DNA of 64,000 nt from Chryseotalea sanaruensis. Lineage in GTDB: Bacteria > Bacteroidota > Bacteroidia > Cytophagales > Cyclobacteriaceae. Shown here in pieces: positions 36,353-44,837 of the stretch. Under the pieces are notes generated by a model, which did not search any database, was not told the DNA's origin, and was given only the letters and a program-made list of their open reading frames with translations. Position 1 is the first letter of the stretch, and every line of letters begins with the position of its first letter. The DNA lies in contig NZ_BHXQ01000005.1 of NCBI RefSeq assembly GCF_003990915.1, positions 310,001-374,000 of the forward strand. The letters are read 5' to 3'. The position numbers were made by a program, and so were the translations under genes.

Positions 36353-36994
36353 ATGCAAGTTATTATTGCTTCACTTACAGATTTTACTGAACATTCGCTA
36401 CTTAGTGTTCAGGCAAGAAGAAAAACAAAAGTGCTTACTTCAAGGCATCGGCATATCTTTTGGAAGGATAAATTAAGGACTGAAGTAGGCATTCTGCTAA
36501 CCGAAATAATGTTATTGAATATGGGAATTCATGAAAATGAATTAAATACCCTAACAAGAAATACATACGGTAAACCTTTTTTGCCAGGTGCTACTATCGA
36601 CTTCAATATTTCACATAGTGGAGACCTTGTTGCTGCTGTATGTTCACCCTTCAAACATGTGGGCATAGATCTTGAGCAAAACAGAACAATAGACATATCG
36701 GCCTACGAAAGTATTTTTCATCCTAATGAATGGTTCCTTCTGAATTCAACGAATTCTGAAAGAATCTTTTTTGAAATTTGGACTAAAAAAGAAAGTTTGT
36801 TGAAAGCAAAGGGTTTAGGATTCCAAACTGATCTGATGAAAATTAATGTTTTTGATGAGGCAGAAACACAATATCATTTTCATTCAATCCCTATTCCAGA
36901 TTACACTTGCCACATTTGCAGTACTTTTCCGTTGCAAGAAGTTGAACTAAGTTATTTTAGTACGGAACATGAATTATTGTACGAAACGGTATAA
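36353..36994 (+). CDS. Sfp-type 4'-phosphopantetheinyl transferase
   Basis: A 213-residue enzyme that transfers phosphopantetheine from CoA to the serine of carrier domains. Visible motifs are NISHSGD, the Mg-binding VGIDLEQ and the WTKKESLLKAKG signature. ATG at 36353 is chosen; an in-frame TTG at 36320 adds eleven residues and seems unlikely. It lies 1.2 kb after the PKS and is the obvious activator of its ACP (Ser1761). Confidence 0.93.
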   Translation: MQVIIASLTDFTEHSLLSVQARRKTKVLTSRHRHIFWKDKLRTEVGILLTEIMLLNMGIHENELNTLTRNTYGKPFLPGATIDFNISHSGDLVAAVCSPFKHVGIDLEQNRTIDISAYESIFHPNEWFLLNSTNSERIFFEIWTKKESLLKAKGLGFQTDLMKINVFDEAETQYHFHSIPIPDYTCHICSTFPLQEVELSYFSTEHELLYETV

Positions 36995-36997
36995 GAC

Positions 36998-37807
36998 TTA
37001 CGTAACGGATGCCGTCACCATTACCTCAGCATAGTCTTTTTTAATCATTTGCTCTTTTGTTAACCAAAAGTGAATATTTCCATCGAAGAATACATCTTGA
37101 AAAAAGAGAACATTATCTTGTACTGGCGGTGGTCCGGTGATCCAATCCCAATCGGGAGGTGCAAAAAGCCCATCTTCATCACCTTCTCCTTGCCACAGAC
37201 GCGGAAATCCATATAGTCCACAGTCTGTATTTTCAAAGTAGGAGAGACTCAATTGATTAGAGAGTAATTCGCACAATTCTAAAGGCACATCCTCTATACC
37301 AAAGGTGAAACCTGGGGTAAATTCCATTTTATCGGATGTCGACACCAGGTCTTTGTAATAGCTTGGATGTGATTTATAAAAAGCCTGTGGTGGAGGATTG
37401 CGAATTTCAAGTTTATTCATATCTCCATCAAAATATAAAAGCTTAGCTGCTGTTTTACTCACTGGCCTGAAGTCATTGTCAGCGGGATTAAAGAATAACC
37501 AGAGCATACCACTATCTGGTAGTAGTTTCAAGGCATCAATAGGTTTAATCTGAGCGCAGTTAAATTGTGCAAAAAAGTAATAATTGTCTGGCCAATTGAA
37601 ATCTTTAGGTAGATGAGGACAACCCCTGAGTAACGAAGTGCCTATTGGCATTTGCTTCATGTCTTTTATTTCTTTACCCGTTGTACTAATAGCATATTTA
37701 AAATGTGAAATGTAAAGATTTTTATCTGACTTACTCAGTGACGAGGCATTAATGATACTAGCGGCTTCCTTTTTAATATCCATGAGCATAAATGTAATTC
37801 TTGGCAA
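36998..37807 (-). CDS. DUF1963 (YwqG-like) protein
   Basis: A 269-residue protein of the DUF1963/YwqG family, with the opening GTSLLRGCPHLPKDFNWP, the WLFFNP strand and the GFPRLWQGEGDEDG segment typical of it. It has no known biochemical role; such proteins occur in polymorphic toxin immunity and stress contexts in many bacteria. Met9 at 37783 could be the real start. It is convergent with the PPTase gene, with only 3 bp between stops. Confidence 0.85.
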   Translation of the reverse strand: MPRITFMLMDIKKEAASIINASSLSKSDKNLYISHFKYAISTTGKEIKDMKQMPIGTSLLRGCPHLPKDFNWPDNYYFFAQFNCAQIKPIDALKLLPDSGMLWLFFNPADNDFRPVSKTAAKLLYFDGDMNKLEIRNPPPQAFYKSHPSYYKDLVSTSDKMEFTPGFTFGIEDVPLELCELLSNQLSLSYFENTDCGLYGFPRLWQGEGDEDGLFAPPDWDWITGPPPVQDNVLFFQDVFFDGNIHFWLTKEQMIKKDYAEVMVTASVT

Positions 37808-37898
37808 AACTAAAAGAGATACTTCTTCATTTATGTGAGGTAAGGATCAAATCATTATTATTTAAGTTCAAGTTTCCTGCTTAATTTCTTTTACTAGA

Positions 37899-38042
37899 TT
37901 AATATAATGACTTAACGTAATTCGCGATATACTTTTTGCCAATGGCACCTTTGTCTTCTAGTACTCCTCCTTTAATAAGCCAAGCCGTACTAAAGGCAAA
38001 AATCATTAAGGCTTCAAAAATGAGTGTTGAGTATAAAAACAT
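37899..38042 (-). pseudogene. Short membrane-protein frame, probably a remnant
   Basis: A 47-codon frame with one strong hydrophobic helix (LIFEALMIFAFSTAWLI). It lies directly downstream of a frameshifted membrane-protein remnant on the same strand, so it is more likely another decayed piece than a real small gene. Confidence 0.35.
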
Positions 38043-38091
38043 TTAAAATATCCGTAAATAGGTGTTAGAATTAAAAACAAGAGCATTAGCT

Positions 38092-38335
38092 AGCCACAGA
38101 GTTTATAAATGTGGTTTTCATTCCACATGCTCATGGGAATTTCTTCATTCTTCTCATGGCTTATTGTAAAAATGTTAATAGCAATTACAAATAGCGCCAA
38201 AAAGAAAGTGGCAGTAAAACCGTAATGCAGCCCACCTAACCAATCAATACAATAAGGGAGAGCAGTGTCTGTTTTTTAATGGCATTAGTGGGCACTAAGG
38301 CAAATAAAACAGAATTTTCAATACGGAGAACTATC
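38092..38335 (-). pseudogene. Frameshifted remnant of a DUF998-like membrane protein
   Basis: On the minus strand one frame reads SVLFALVPTNAIKKQT, then a second frame continues with DTALPYCIDWLGGLHYGFT, a transmembrane helix (ATFFLALFVIAINIF) and ends in YKLCG-stop at about 38092. The two pieces join smoothly if one frameshift is assumed. The order (xLxPT loop, GxLHxGF, helix) resembles the C-terminal half of DUF998-type membrane proteins. No intact start is present. Confidence 0.55.
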
Positions 38336-38470
38336 CTTCAGACCGGTGAATGCGGGAGTAAACGGTTGTCAGACAGATTTTAGGTAAATACATAACTAAA
38401 GTATTTCTGTTTTAATAAATTGAGGAACAGAGCCTGTTTCATGATTATATTGCCTCACCAATTATTGACT

Positions 38471-38911
38471 ATGGCTCGTCTTGAACTTACACTTCCAAAT
38501 CAATTTATTTACACAACCGAACTGATCGTACGTGTTAATGATCTTAACTACGGAGCACACGTTGGCAACGATAATATGCTTGTTTTAATGCAACAAGCCA
38601 GAATTAATTTCTATCGCGAAAATGGTTTTAAAGATGAGGTAAGTTTTGAAGGTACTGTCGGGCAGGTAATTAGTGATACTTTAGTCATTTATAAAGCAGA
38701 AGCTTTTTTAGGCGATGTATTATTAATTCATCTTGCCATTGCTGATGTAAATAAATATGGTTTTGATATGTTGTATCAGGTTATTAATAAAGTGAATGGT
38801 AAGGAAGTGGCCAGGGGAAAAACTGGTATAGTTTGTTTTGATTATAGTAAGAGAAAAGTGGCTCCAATACCAGCGCGACTTCTATCACTTATTACAGCAA
38901 AGATTGATTAA
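38471..38911 (+). CDS. Hotdog-fold acyl-CoA thioesterase-like protein (4HBT)
   Basis: A 146-residue protein of the 4-hydroxybenzoyl-CoA thioesterase family, with the opening strand TELIVRVNDLNYGAHVGND (Asn/Asp-containing active-site region), a central helix (MLVLMQQARINFY) and the final VARGKTGIVCFDY strands. It probably hydrolyses an acyl-thioester. ATG at 38471 is preferred over the in-frame TTG at 38420 and ATG at 38441. A truncated, frameshifted second copy of this gene lies at 42131-42441. Confidence 0.85.
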   Translation: MARLELTLPNQFIYTTELIVRVNDLNYGAHVGNDNMLVLMQQARINFYRENGFKDEVSFEGTVGQVISDTLVIYKAEAFLGDVLLIHLAIADVNKYGFDMLYQVINKVNGKEVARGKTGIVCFDYSKRKVAPIPARLLSLITAKID

Positions 38912-38923
38912 ACAACGAATTGT

Positions 38924-41536
38924 TTATTCACTTTTTAAACTTTCAACAGGATTCACAATTGCAGCCTTTAATGACTGGTATCCTACAGTAAACAAAACAA
39001 TTGCCGATATAATGCCAAGTTCAAGTGCATAAATCCATAAATCAATATCTATTCTATATGTATAGCCAGACAACCAGTTCGACATCAGTAGCCAAGTAAT
39101 AGGAGCTGCAATTATAAACGCGATAAGCAAGAGATAAGAAAACTCTTTTCCAAAAATGGTCAGTATTTGAGTTACACTACTGCCTAATACCTTTCTTATA
39201 CCGATCTCCTTTGTTTTCTGAACTGCTAGAAAGGACACTAAACCATATAAACCTATGCAGCCAATAAGTAATGCAATGCAGGAGAATACCTGAACCATTG
39301 TAATCATACGTTGCTCCTTCTGGTAGAAGGAGGCAATCTGATCATCCAGAAAACTGTATGAATAAATTAACTCCGGATAAGCAGCCGACCAGTTTTTTTC
39401 AAGTGCAGCCAAAGTGTTGCTAATATTATTCATTTTAATTTTAACAGCCAGGGCATTGTAATGTTCTAACGAAGTGGTAATAAACAGTGGTTGTATATCA
39501 GATTGAAAGGAACGATCGTGAAAATCTTTGATCACACCCACCACAGGACCATTCAAAGAGCCACCATTTGCCGATAGTTGCCTTCCAAGAATTTCTTCAG
39601 CAGAGGAAAGGCCGAGCTTCGTGATAGTTTTTTCATTAACAAGAAATTCGCGTGCCGTATCGGAGGCAGTGAAGTTTCTGCCGGCTACTAGCTCTAAATC
39701 AAAAGTAGAGAGGTAATTTTCATCGGCACCTTTAAAGCTTATTGAAAAAGTTTCACTTTCACTGCGATTATCAAAGAGAAGGGAAGTTGTCCACATGTCA
39801 TCAGAAGCAGGGGCAGCAAAACAAAGCGAAACATTTTCAACATCAGGCAAGGCCAGAAATTGATCTTTTAGTGTTTTCAGTTTCTCATCATTCGATCCGG
39901 TAGGAATCATGACAGTTGCATCATGTGCAAACCCCATGTTGGTATTAGAGAAATATTTCATCTGTTGCATCATTATAATTAAACCAATAAGCAGGATTTG
40001 CGATATGGTAAATTGTACAATAATAAGTCCGCGCCTGATGTTAAAACTTCCACCTTGTTGCCCCTGAAGTCTGCCCTTAAGTGCAGCCACAGGTTTAAAG
40101 CGAGAAAGAATAATGCCCGGATAAGCACCTGACAATAACGTTACAAGAAGTATCAACAAAGCCAGAAATAATAGGAGCCTTGTGTTCAGAAAGAGATCGA
40201 GAGAAATTCTTGTATCGAAGAAAGTATTGAGATTGGGTAGAATAAGGTAGGCACCTGAAAAGGCAATTGCAGAAGCTAATAAAACAATAACACCTGTTTC
40301 GATTGTGAATTGCCAGAATAATTGTGCGCGTGCACTGCCCAACACCTTGCGAACACCAACTTCTTTAGCTCTGGTAATTGCTTGTGCTGTGGCCAGATTA
40401 ATGAAATTGAGACAAGCTGTAAAAACCAGCAGCAAGCCAATAGCAGCCAATACCCAAAGTGTAGACTTATCCATTTTACCACCGTATCGGGCATTGAAGT
40501 GAACATCACTAATAGCTTGAAGTTTATAGTGATGAACATTCTTACTTTTTGCTCTATACTTTTTTACATAGTCTGGTAATACTTTTTCTACTTCTTGCGG
40601 ATTAACACCCGGCTGAAGCCGTACAAAGGTTTGGATGCTGGATGAAATACCACCCCAGGCATCATCGGAAGCATACCACTCACTGTATTGGTTTATTGTG
40701 CTGTAGGAAAAATAAATTTCAGATCGAAAGTCTGTGTTCTCCGGTATATCTTTTAGTACACCGCTAATGGTGAAGTCGATCCGGTTTTCAAAGCGAAAAG
40801 TTTTTCCCAAAGCCGGCTCATCTCCAAAATATTTTTTAGCAATACGCTCCGTTATAATGGCGGTATTGGCTCCACTCAAGACCTTATCAGCATTACCAGA
40901 TGCCAGTGGAAAGTTGAAAATGCTGAAAAACTCGGGCTCAGCAAAAGCTATTTCCTCACTGAATTTACGGATGTCGGAGCCTTCACCCACAGCAATAAGC
41001 TGCTCATCAATGGTGCAAAGGCGTGCTACTTTTTCTCCAAAGGTATAATCTTCACGAAAAGCCTTTCCGAATACCGGTGGTACACTTCCGTCATAGTCGA
41101 TCTGATCGCGGTGCTCCTCTGTAACAAAACGATAAATGCGATCAGAGTCGGCATGAAAGTTATCAAAATCGAGATGATGTGTAATAAGTGAAAAAATGAG
41201 AAGGGCGCAACCAATGCCAAGCGCGAGACCTGCTATATTGATGGAGGCGTAGACTTTTTTCTTGTTTAGATTACGCCAGGCTGTGGCGAAATAATTTTTA
41301 TACATATCGGTATTTAATGAGTATTGCTGAAGTTCTATTGATTTTATTATCCCCGGACGAAAGAGTAACAATACATCTTTTACAAATTTTCTGTCAGCTT
41401 GCTTCTTTCCTTCTTCTCTTACGCGTTCATGATACAATTCAATAAGATCACCCTCAATGCTGTTGCGCAAATCAGGATTGCAATACCAGCGAAAGAATCG
41501 ATGAAATGTTTTAGGAGGATCCGGTGATTTTTTCAT
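38924..41536 (-). CDS. FtsX/MacB-type ABC transporter permease with N-terminal prefix domain
   Basis: An 870-residue permease. Residues 1-75 are the soluble prefix found in Bacteroidota PadR-linked permeases (FRWYCNPDLRNSIEGDLIELY). Then come a first helix at about 100-120, a periplasmic MacB domain, a three-helix FtsX block (about 365-500), and a second MacB-FtsX half ending with VNPVESLKSE. No ATPase is adjacent, so it must use one encoded elsewhere. It follows a PadR regulator on the same strand. This family pair is usual; the exported or handled substrate is unknown. A second permease of this type lies at 58638-61061. Confidence 0.9.
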   Translation of the reverse strand: MKKSPDPPKTFHRFFRWYCNPDLRNSIEGDLIELYHERVREEGKKQADRKFVKDVLLLFRPGIIKSIELQQYSLNTDMYKNYFATAWRNLNKKKVYASINIAGLALGIGCALLIFSLITHHLDFDNFHADSDRIYRFVTEEHRDQIDYDGSVPPVFGKAFREDYTFGEKVARLCTIDEQLIAVGEGSDIRKFSEEIAFAEPEFFSIFNFPLASGNADKVLSGANTAIITERIAKKYFGDEPALGKTFRFENRIDFTISGVLKDIPENTDFRSEIYFSYSTINQYSEWYASDDAWGGISSSIQTFVRLQPGVNPQEVEKVLPDYVKKYRAKSKNVHHYKLQAISDVHFNARYGGKMDKSTLWVLAAIGLLLVFTACLNFINLATAQAITRAKEVGVRKVLGSARAQLFWQFTIETGVIVLLASAIAFSGAYLILPNLNTFFDTRISLDLFLNTRLLLFLALLILLVTLLSGAYPGIILSRFKPVAALKGRLQGQQGGSFNIRRGLIIVQFTISQILLIGLIIMMQQMKYFSNTNMGFAHDATVMIPTGSNDEKLKTLKDQFLALPDVENVSLCFAAPASDDMWTTSLLFDNRSESETFSISFKGADENYLSTFDLELVAGRNFTASDTAREFLVNEKTITKLGLSSAEEILGRQLSANGGSLNGPVVGVIKDFHDRSFQSDIQPLFITTSLEHYNALAVKIKMNNISNTLAALEKNWSAAYPELIYSYSFLDDQIASFYQKEQRMITMVQVFSCIALLIGCIGLYGLVSFLAVQKTKEIGIRKVLGSSVTQILTIFGKEFSYLLLIAFIIAAPITWLLMSNWLSGYTYRIDIDLWIYALELGIISAIVLFTVGYQSLKAAIVNPVESLKSE

Positions 41537-41577
41537 CTTAAAAAAGTTTGACTAATCATTTGTGGTGCCTGAAATAG

Positions 41578-41922
41578 CTAAATGCTTATCACTTTGGTAT
41601 TCCAGGCCATTTTTGGTATGGCGCTCCACAACTCGTCTCGTGTTTGTTTTGTATAGGCTACTGCTTTTTTGCCGTATGCTGTAATAGTAAAATACTTTTT
41701 TGGTCGTCCTGCTCTCTCTGCAGTTGTCTCACCTTCATGTGATTTGAGATAACCCTTATCTTCAAGTCGTTTTAAGGCAGTCTGTAATGCACCTACACTC
41801 ACCGAGCGTTTTAATCTTTCTTCAATTTCTTTTTTTATTGAAACACCATAAGCATCATTATAGAGTATGCCCACTGTGAGCATTACTACCTCTTCAAACT
41901 CGCCTAACTGATATTTTTTCAT
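41578..41922 (-). CDS. PadR-family transcriptional regulator
   Basis: A 114-residue winged-helix regulator of the short PadR class (QLGEFEEVVMLTVGIL, SVSVGALQTALKRLEDKGYL, RPKKYFTITAYGKKA). It starts the two-gene unit with the FtsX-type permease, 41 bp apart, and probably represses it. The inducer is not known. Confidence 0.92.
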   Translation of the reverse strand: MKKYQLGEFEEVVMLTVGILYNDAYGVSIKKEIEERLKRSVSVGALQTALKRLEDKGYLKSHEGETTAERAGRPKKYFTITAYGKKAVAYTKQTRDELWSAIPKMAWNTKVISI

Positions 41923-42020
41923 TTGCTAATAATTAATTCTTATTTGTAGTAATAATAATCATGCCATTTCTAAAACGTGCCGAATTAGCAAGTATTTTAA
42001 GATTTATCAAATTTGCAATG

Positions 42021-42036
42021 TCCGTCTTCGGACGGA
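42021..42036. other. TTCG-capped hairpin upstream of padR
   Basis: TCCGTC-TTCG-GACGGA is a perfect 6-bp stem closed by the very stable UUCG tetraloop in RNA, 99 bp upstream of the padR start. It could be an RNA processing or terminator element, or a decayed relative of the CTTCGGA hairpins at 52-53 kb. Confidence 0.4.
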
Positions 42037-42130
42037 TTTGAACGGAATAGATCAGTGAGATAAGTGATAAGTTGTCTCCAGGATTTGGTAATGGAACTAT
42101 ATAAAGAAACACAAGATACTGTATACAACC

Positions 42131-42441
42131 AGGATTAATTTTTATCAGAAAAATGGTTTTAAAGATGAAGTTAGTTTTGAGGGAAGTGTCGGGCAAGTGA
42201 TTAATGATGCCCTGGTCATTTACAAAGCAGAAGCTTGTTTAGGGGATGTATTATTAATTCATCTTGCCATAGCTTATATAAATAAATATGGTTTTGATAT
42301 GCTGTATCAGGTTATGAATAAAGCAAATGGTAAAGAACTCGCTAGGGGAAAAACGAATATGTGTGTTTTGATTATAGCGGGAGAAAGGTGGCTCCAATAC
42401 CAGAAAAGTTACTGGCAGTAGTAACGTCAAATGAGAAGTAA
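42131..42441 (+). pseudogene. Truncated, frameshifted copy of the hotdog thioesterase gene
   Basis: This segment aligns by eye along its full length with 38603-38911 (for example GGTTTTAAAGATGA, AAAGCAGAAGCTT, GATGTATTATTAATTCATC). It lacks the first 45 or so codons, and a one-base deletion near 42355 shifts the frame, after which the old frame resumes to TAA at 42441. It is a decayed second copy, separated from the intact gene by the PadR-permease unit. Confidence 0.85.
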
Positions 42442-42539
42442 ATTTCTGTTTAGAGGATTTATTACTTGCTGAATGCTTCTGCCCAAGTGATTGATGTTTT
42501 CTTAAACTGCCTTTCAAATTATGAATGATTCGATCATTT

Positions 42540-42770
42540 TTAGGAGGGTTTATCTTTTTCCAATAGATCCTGAACAGGCACTTTCAATGCTTTTGAAATT
42601 TCGAAAAGTACTTCGACTGCCGGTTGCCGGTGGTTATTAACATAACGGTTAACCGTACGGTACTCCAATTCCAGTTCACCAGCGAGCCACGCCTGCGTTT
42701 TACCCTCATTTTCCAGGACTTCTGCGATGCGATTGTATTTTTTGGGTCGCGCGGACTTCTTTTTGGCCAT
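42540..42770 (-). CDS. XRE-family helix-turn-helix regulator
   Basis: A 76-residue protein that is essentially one Cro/CI-type HTH domain (IAEVLENEGKTQAWLAGELE, then YRTVNRYVNNHRQPAVEVL). It has no other domain. It is divergent from a 106-residue protein gene, and the 88-bp gap contains an 8-bp inverted repeat that is probably its operator. Such small XRE proteins can be antitoxins or autoregulators; nothing here proves a toxin partner. Confidence 0.88.
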   Translation of the reverse strand: MAKKKSARPKKYNRIAEVLENEGKTQAWLAGELELEYRTVNRYVNNHRQPAVEVLFEISKALKVPVQDLLEKDKPS

Positions 42771-42786
42771 GCATCGAAAATAGTTC

Positions 42787-42822
42787 TAAGACCAGTTTGG
42801 ACATGAGATCAAAATGGTCTTA
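42787..42822. promoter_or_regulatory. Inverted repeat between the XRE gene and its divergent neighbour
   Basis: TAAGACCA (42787-42794) and TGGTCTTA (42815-42822) form a perfect 8-bp dyad with 20 bases between the half-sites, two helical turns, placed centrally in the 88-bp divergent promoter region. This is a likely XRE operator. Confidence 0.5.
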
Positions 42823-42858
42823 TATTCATCCTTTCGGAACTTTTAGTTAAAAAACGCT

Positions 42859-43179
42859 ATGAATAAGGGAAAGTATAAGTTACCTAAAGAATCAGTAGCT
42901 GAATTAAATATTCGTCAAGAAGATCAGCTTCTCGTTCAGTACCAAAACAATAATACAATTATTGATCATCTTTCTGAAATTCCAGTTACACTCCAAACGT
43001 ATGAGTTTTTGGGCGAACTCTTCTTCAATTACACTTTTCGTGAATTGGGCGAGCACCCACCTTCCGATCAGTGGAAAACGCAATTGAAAACAATACGAAA
43101 TGATGTGTATCAGTTATTCGAATTAGCAAGGGCAGCTAGGGCGCTAAAGCAGATAAACACGAGTGCTCAAAAGGATTGA
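42859..43179 (+). CDS. Hypothetical protein divergent from the XRE gene
   Basis: A 106-residue, mostly helical cytoplasmic protein (KTQLKTIRNDVYQLFELARA at residues 77-96). No family is recognised. Its divergent arrangement with the XRE regulator and the shared inverted repeat suggest joint control. A toxin role is possible but not supported by any motif. Confidence 0.55.
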   Translation: MNKGKYKLPKESVAELNIRQEDQLLVQYQNNNTIIDHLSEIPVTLQTYEFLGELFFNYTFRELGEHPPSDQWKTQLKTIRNDVYQLFELARAARALKQINTSAQKD

Positions 43180-43190
43180 TTTTCATTTTA

Positions 43191-43280
43191 AGCATCGTCC
43201 CTGCTGAGACAATTCGTGTAGCAGGATGTAATTCGAGCACCCTGCCAAGTATCGTCTCGCGCAGCGGACGATACCATTAC
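43191..43280. repeat. Dispersed palindromic repeat pair (BIME-like), 43.2 kb
   Basis: Two hairpin-type units, CATCGTCCCTGCTGAGAC and GTATCGTCTCGCGCAGCGGACGATAC-like, separated by about 45 bp that include ATTCGAG. The order and spacing equal those at 44.56 kb and in the array at 52-53 kb, so this is a dispersed member of the same family. Confidence 0.75.
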
Positions 43281-43334
43281 TTGAAGTTATCATATTAGAG
43301 TACTTACTACTAATTCAAAGTGTTTATAACCAAG

Positions 43335-43425
43335 CGGCTTTTTCCCTGCGGAGACAAGGCGTAGAGCAGAATGTAAAATTCTATTACTCTGTGATTATCG
43401 TATCTCCTTTCGGAGAATTTATGTA
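43335..43425. repeat. Weathered repeat pair, 43.4 kb
   Basis: A diverged copy in the same order: CCCTGCGGAGACAAGGCGTAG, then TTATCGTATCTCCTTTCGGAGA. Together with the copy at 43.2 kb it fills most of the 371-bp gap before the membrane protein gene. The remainder is AT-rich. Confidence 0.5.
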
Positions 43426-43550
43426 ATAAGTATCTGTCCTGATTTCTGATTATTTCTAGTAGCTTAAAAATTTAATTATAAAAGAAGGAAAAACTTAATC
43501 TTGAGATATTGTTATAAAAAGTAAAAGCTAAAGTATTATATTGAATAACA

Positions 43551-44435
43551 ATGAGACAGTTTCTCCCCATCCTCAGCTTTTATGGAGCCTTAAGTCTTCT
43601 TTTACTTTCTTTAGTTTTATTATCATGGCTTATTATACCAGATAATAGATTTGATCAAAATGAAAGTGAAGAAAGAGAAAAACGTTATACAAATAAGCGA
43701 GCCTTTGTACTTAACTTCAAAACACCAATACACGAACGCCCAATTGCTGTACTTGCATTAGTGGGAAATAAAGATAGTCTTGCTTTTGAAGAAGTAATTC
43801 TGGGCAAGCACTTCTATAAGTTGGCCACCGGGGATTCGGTTACCATTCTTTACAACGAGAGTGATAAAGGTTTGTATTCAGATACTGACCGAAACGAATC
43901 TGAAAATTTCAGGCCAATCATATCTATGGGCAACTTCATCTTTTCCGCTATCGGGTTTTTACTTTTGGGTTTACTTATTACACTTATCTGGAAAGGTTAT
44001 TTCACGATTTCTCCATTAATGATTCTTCCAATGGCTTTTGGTTTAGTACCGATTTATATGGGAGGCTTGACTTATGCTGAAATGTATTATAACGAGCATG
44101 TTTTAAATGTAGAATTAGCAACCGCTAAAGTTCATTTTATTGAAGAACACGAATCTTGGATTGATGGAAGGAAGGAATACTACTATACAAACTACATTTC
44201 TTATAAAATGAAAAATGGCAATTCATTTTTCACGATTGTACGTGGTTATCACAATGTCAATGATTCTATTCAAGTAGCTGTCTCAGAGAAGGGAAGACAA
44301 GTATTTACCGCTAAAGAGTTTAATCCAAATTATTGGTGGGCTTATGCGCCTATAACAGTGGGCTCAATTTTCTGGCTGCTACCGTTCTTTGTTCAATTGT
44401 ACGGTGTAATTCGATATGGTAATGTAAATCTATAA
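43551..44435 (+). CDS. Hypothetical four-helix membrane protein
   Basis: A 294-residue membrane protein with helices at about residues 8-28, 127-147, 153-172 and 265-285 and two soluble domains between them. Each soluble part has a short beta pattern, and GDSVTILYNESDKGLY resembles the strand-turn of DUF3592-type domains, so it may be a distant duplicate of such a fold. The function is unknown. It is flanked on both sides by members of the palindromic repeat family. Confidence 0.65.
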   Translation: MRQFLPILSFYGALSLLLLSLVLLSWLIIPDNRFDQNESEEREKRYTNKRAFVLNFKTPIHERPIAVLALVGNKDSLAFEEVILGKHFYKLATGDSVTILYNESDKGLYSDTDRNESENFRPIISMGNFIFSAIGFLLLGLLITLIWKGYFTISPLMILPMAFGLVPIYMGGLTYAEMYYNEHVLNVELATAKVHFIEEHESWIDGRKEYYYTNYISYKMKNGNSFFTIVRGYHNVNDSIQVAVSEKGRQVFTAKEFNPNYWWAYAPITVGSIFWLLPFFVQLYGVIRYGNVNL

Positions 44436-44556
44436 ATGGTTTATCGTTATGGATTGCCAGATGCAATCAAACTAATACATTAAATCATTATTAATAGATA
44501 CAGCGTTTCTTCGCAATATTATAATCGAGGGGGTCACTTAACTGGTTTTTAATTCC

Positions 44557-44641
44557 TGCATCGTCCCTACTGAGACGATGCGCGTAGGAGAGTATAAATT
44601 CGAGTATTCCGTCAAGTATCGTCTCGCACAGCGGACGATTG
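44557..44641. repeat. Dispersed palindromic repeat pair (BIME-like), 44.6 kb
   Basis: GCATCGTCCCTACTGAGACGATGC, shown here as the two arms GCATCGTC and GACGATGC around CCTACTGA, is followed after about 35 bp by GTATCGTCTCGCACAGCGGACGAT. It is a well-kept copy of the family. The rest of the gap before the SulP gene shows nothing clear. Confidence 0.75.
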
Positions 44642-44837
44642 GATTTATTTAAATCAATTGGGCGACTTTGTTCATTTTTTTTATTTTTGCACCGCAATGA
44701 AGAACACGCATCAAAAGGGGTCGCTGACTCCACCCTGATTTACCAAGTTTAGTTCTGCCACTTCAGGTATCAGCAAGGGCATATTCTTCCCTTACTCTTC
44801 ATTTCCATTTTTAATTTTTAATAATTTTCCCTACCCT

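Noticed and set aside
44491..44733. An 80-residue minus-strand frame before the SulP gene
   Set aside because: It lies over a palindromic repeat copy and has no family resemblance.
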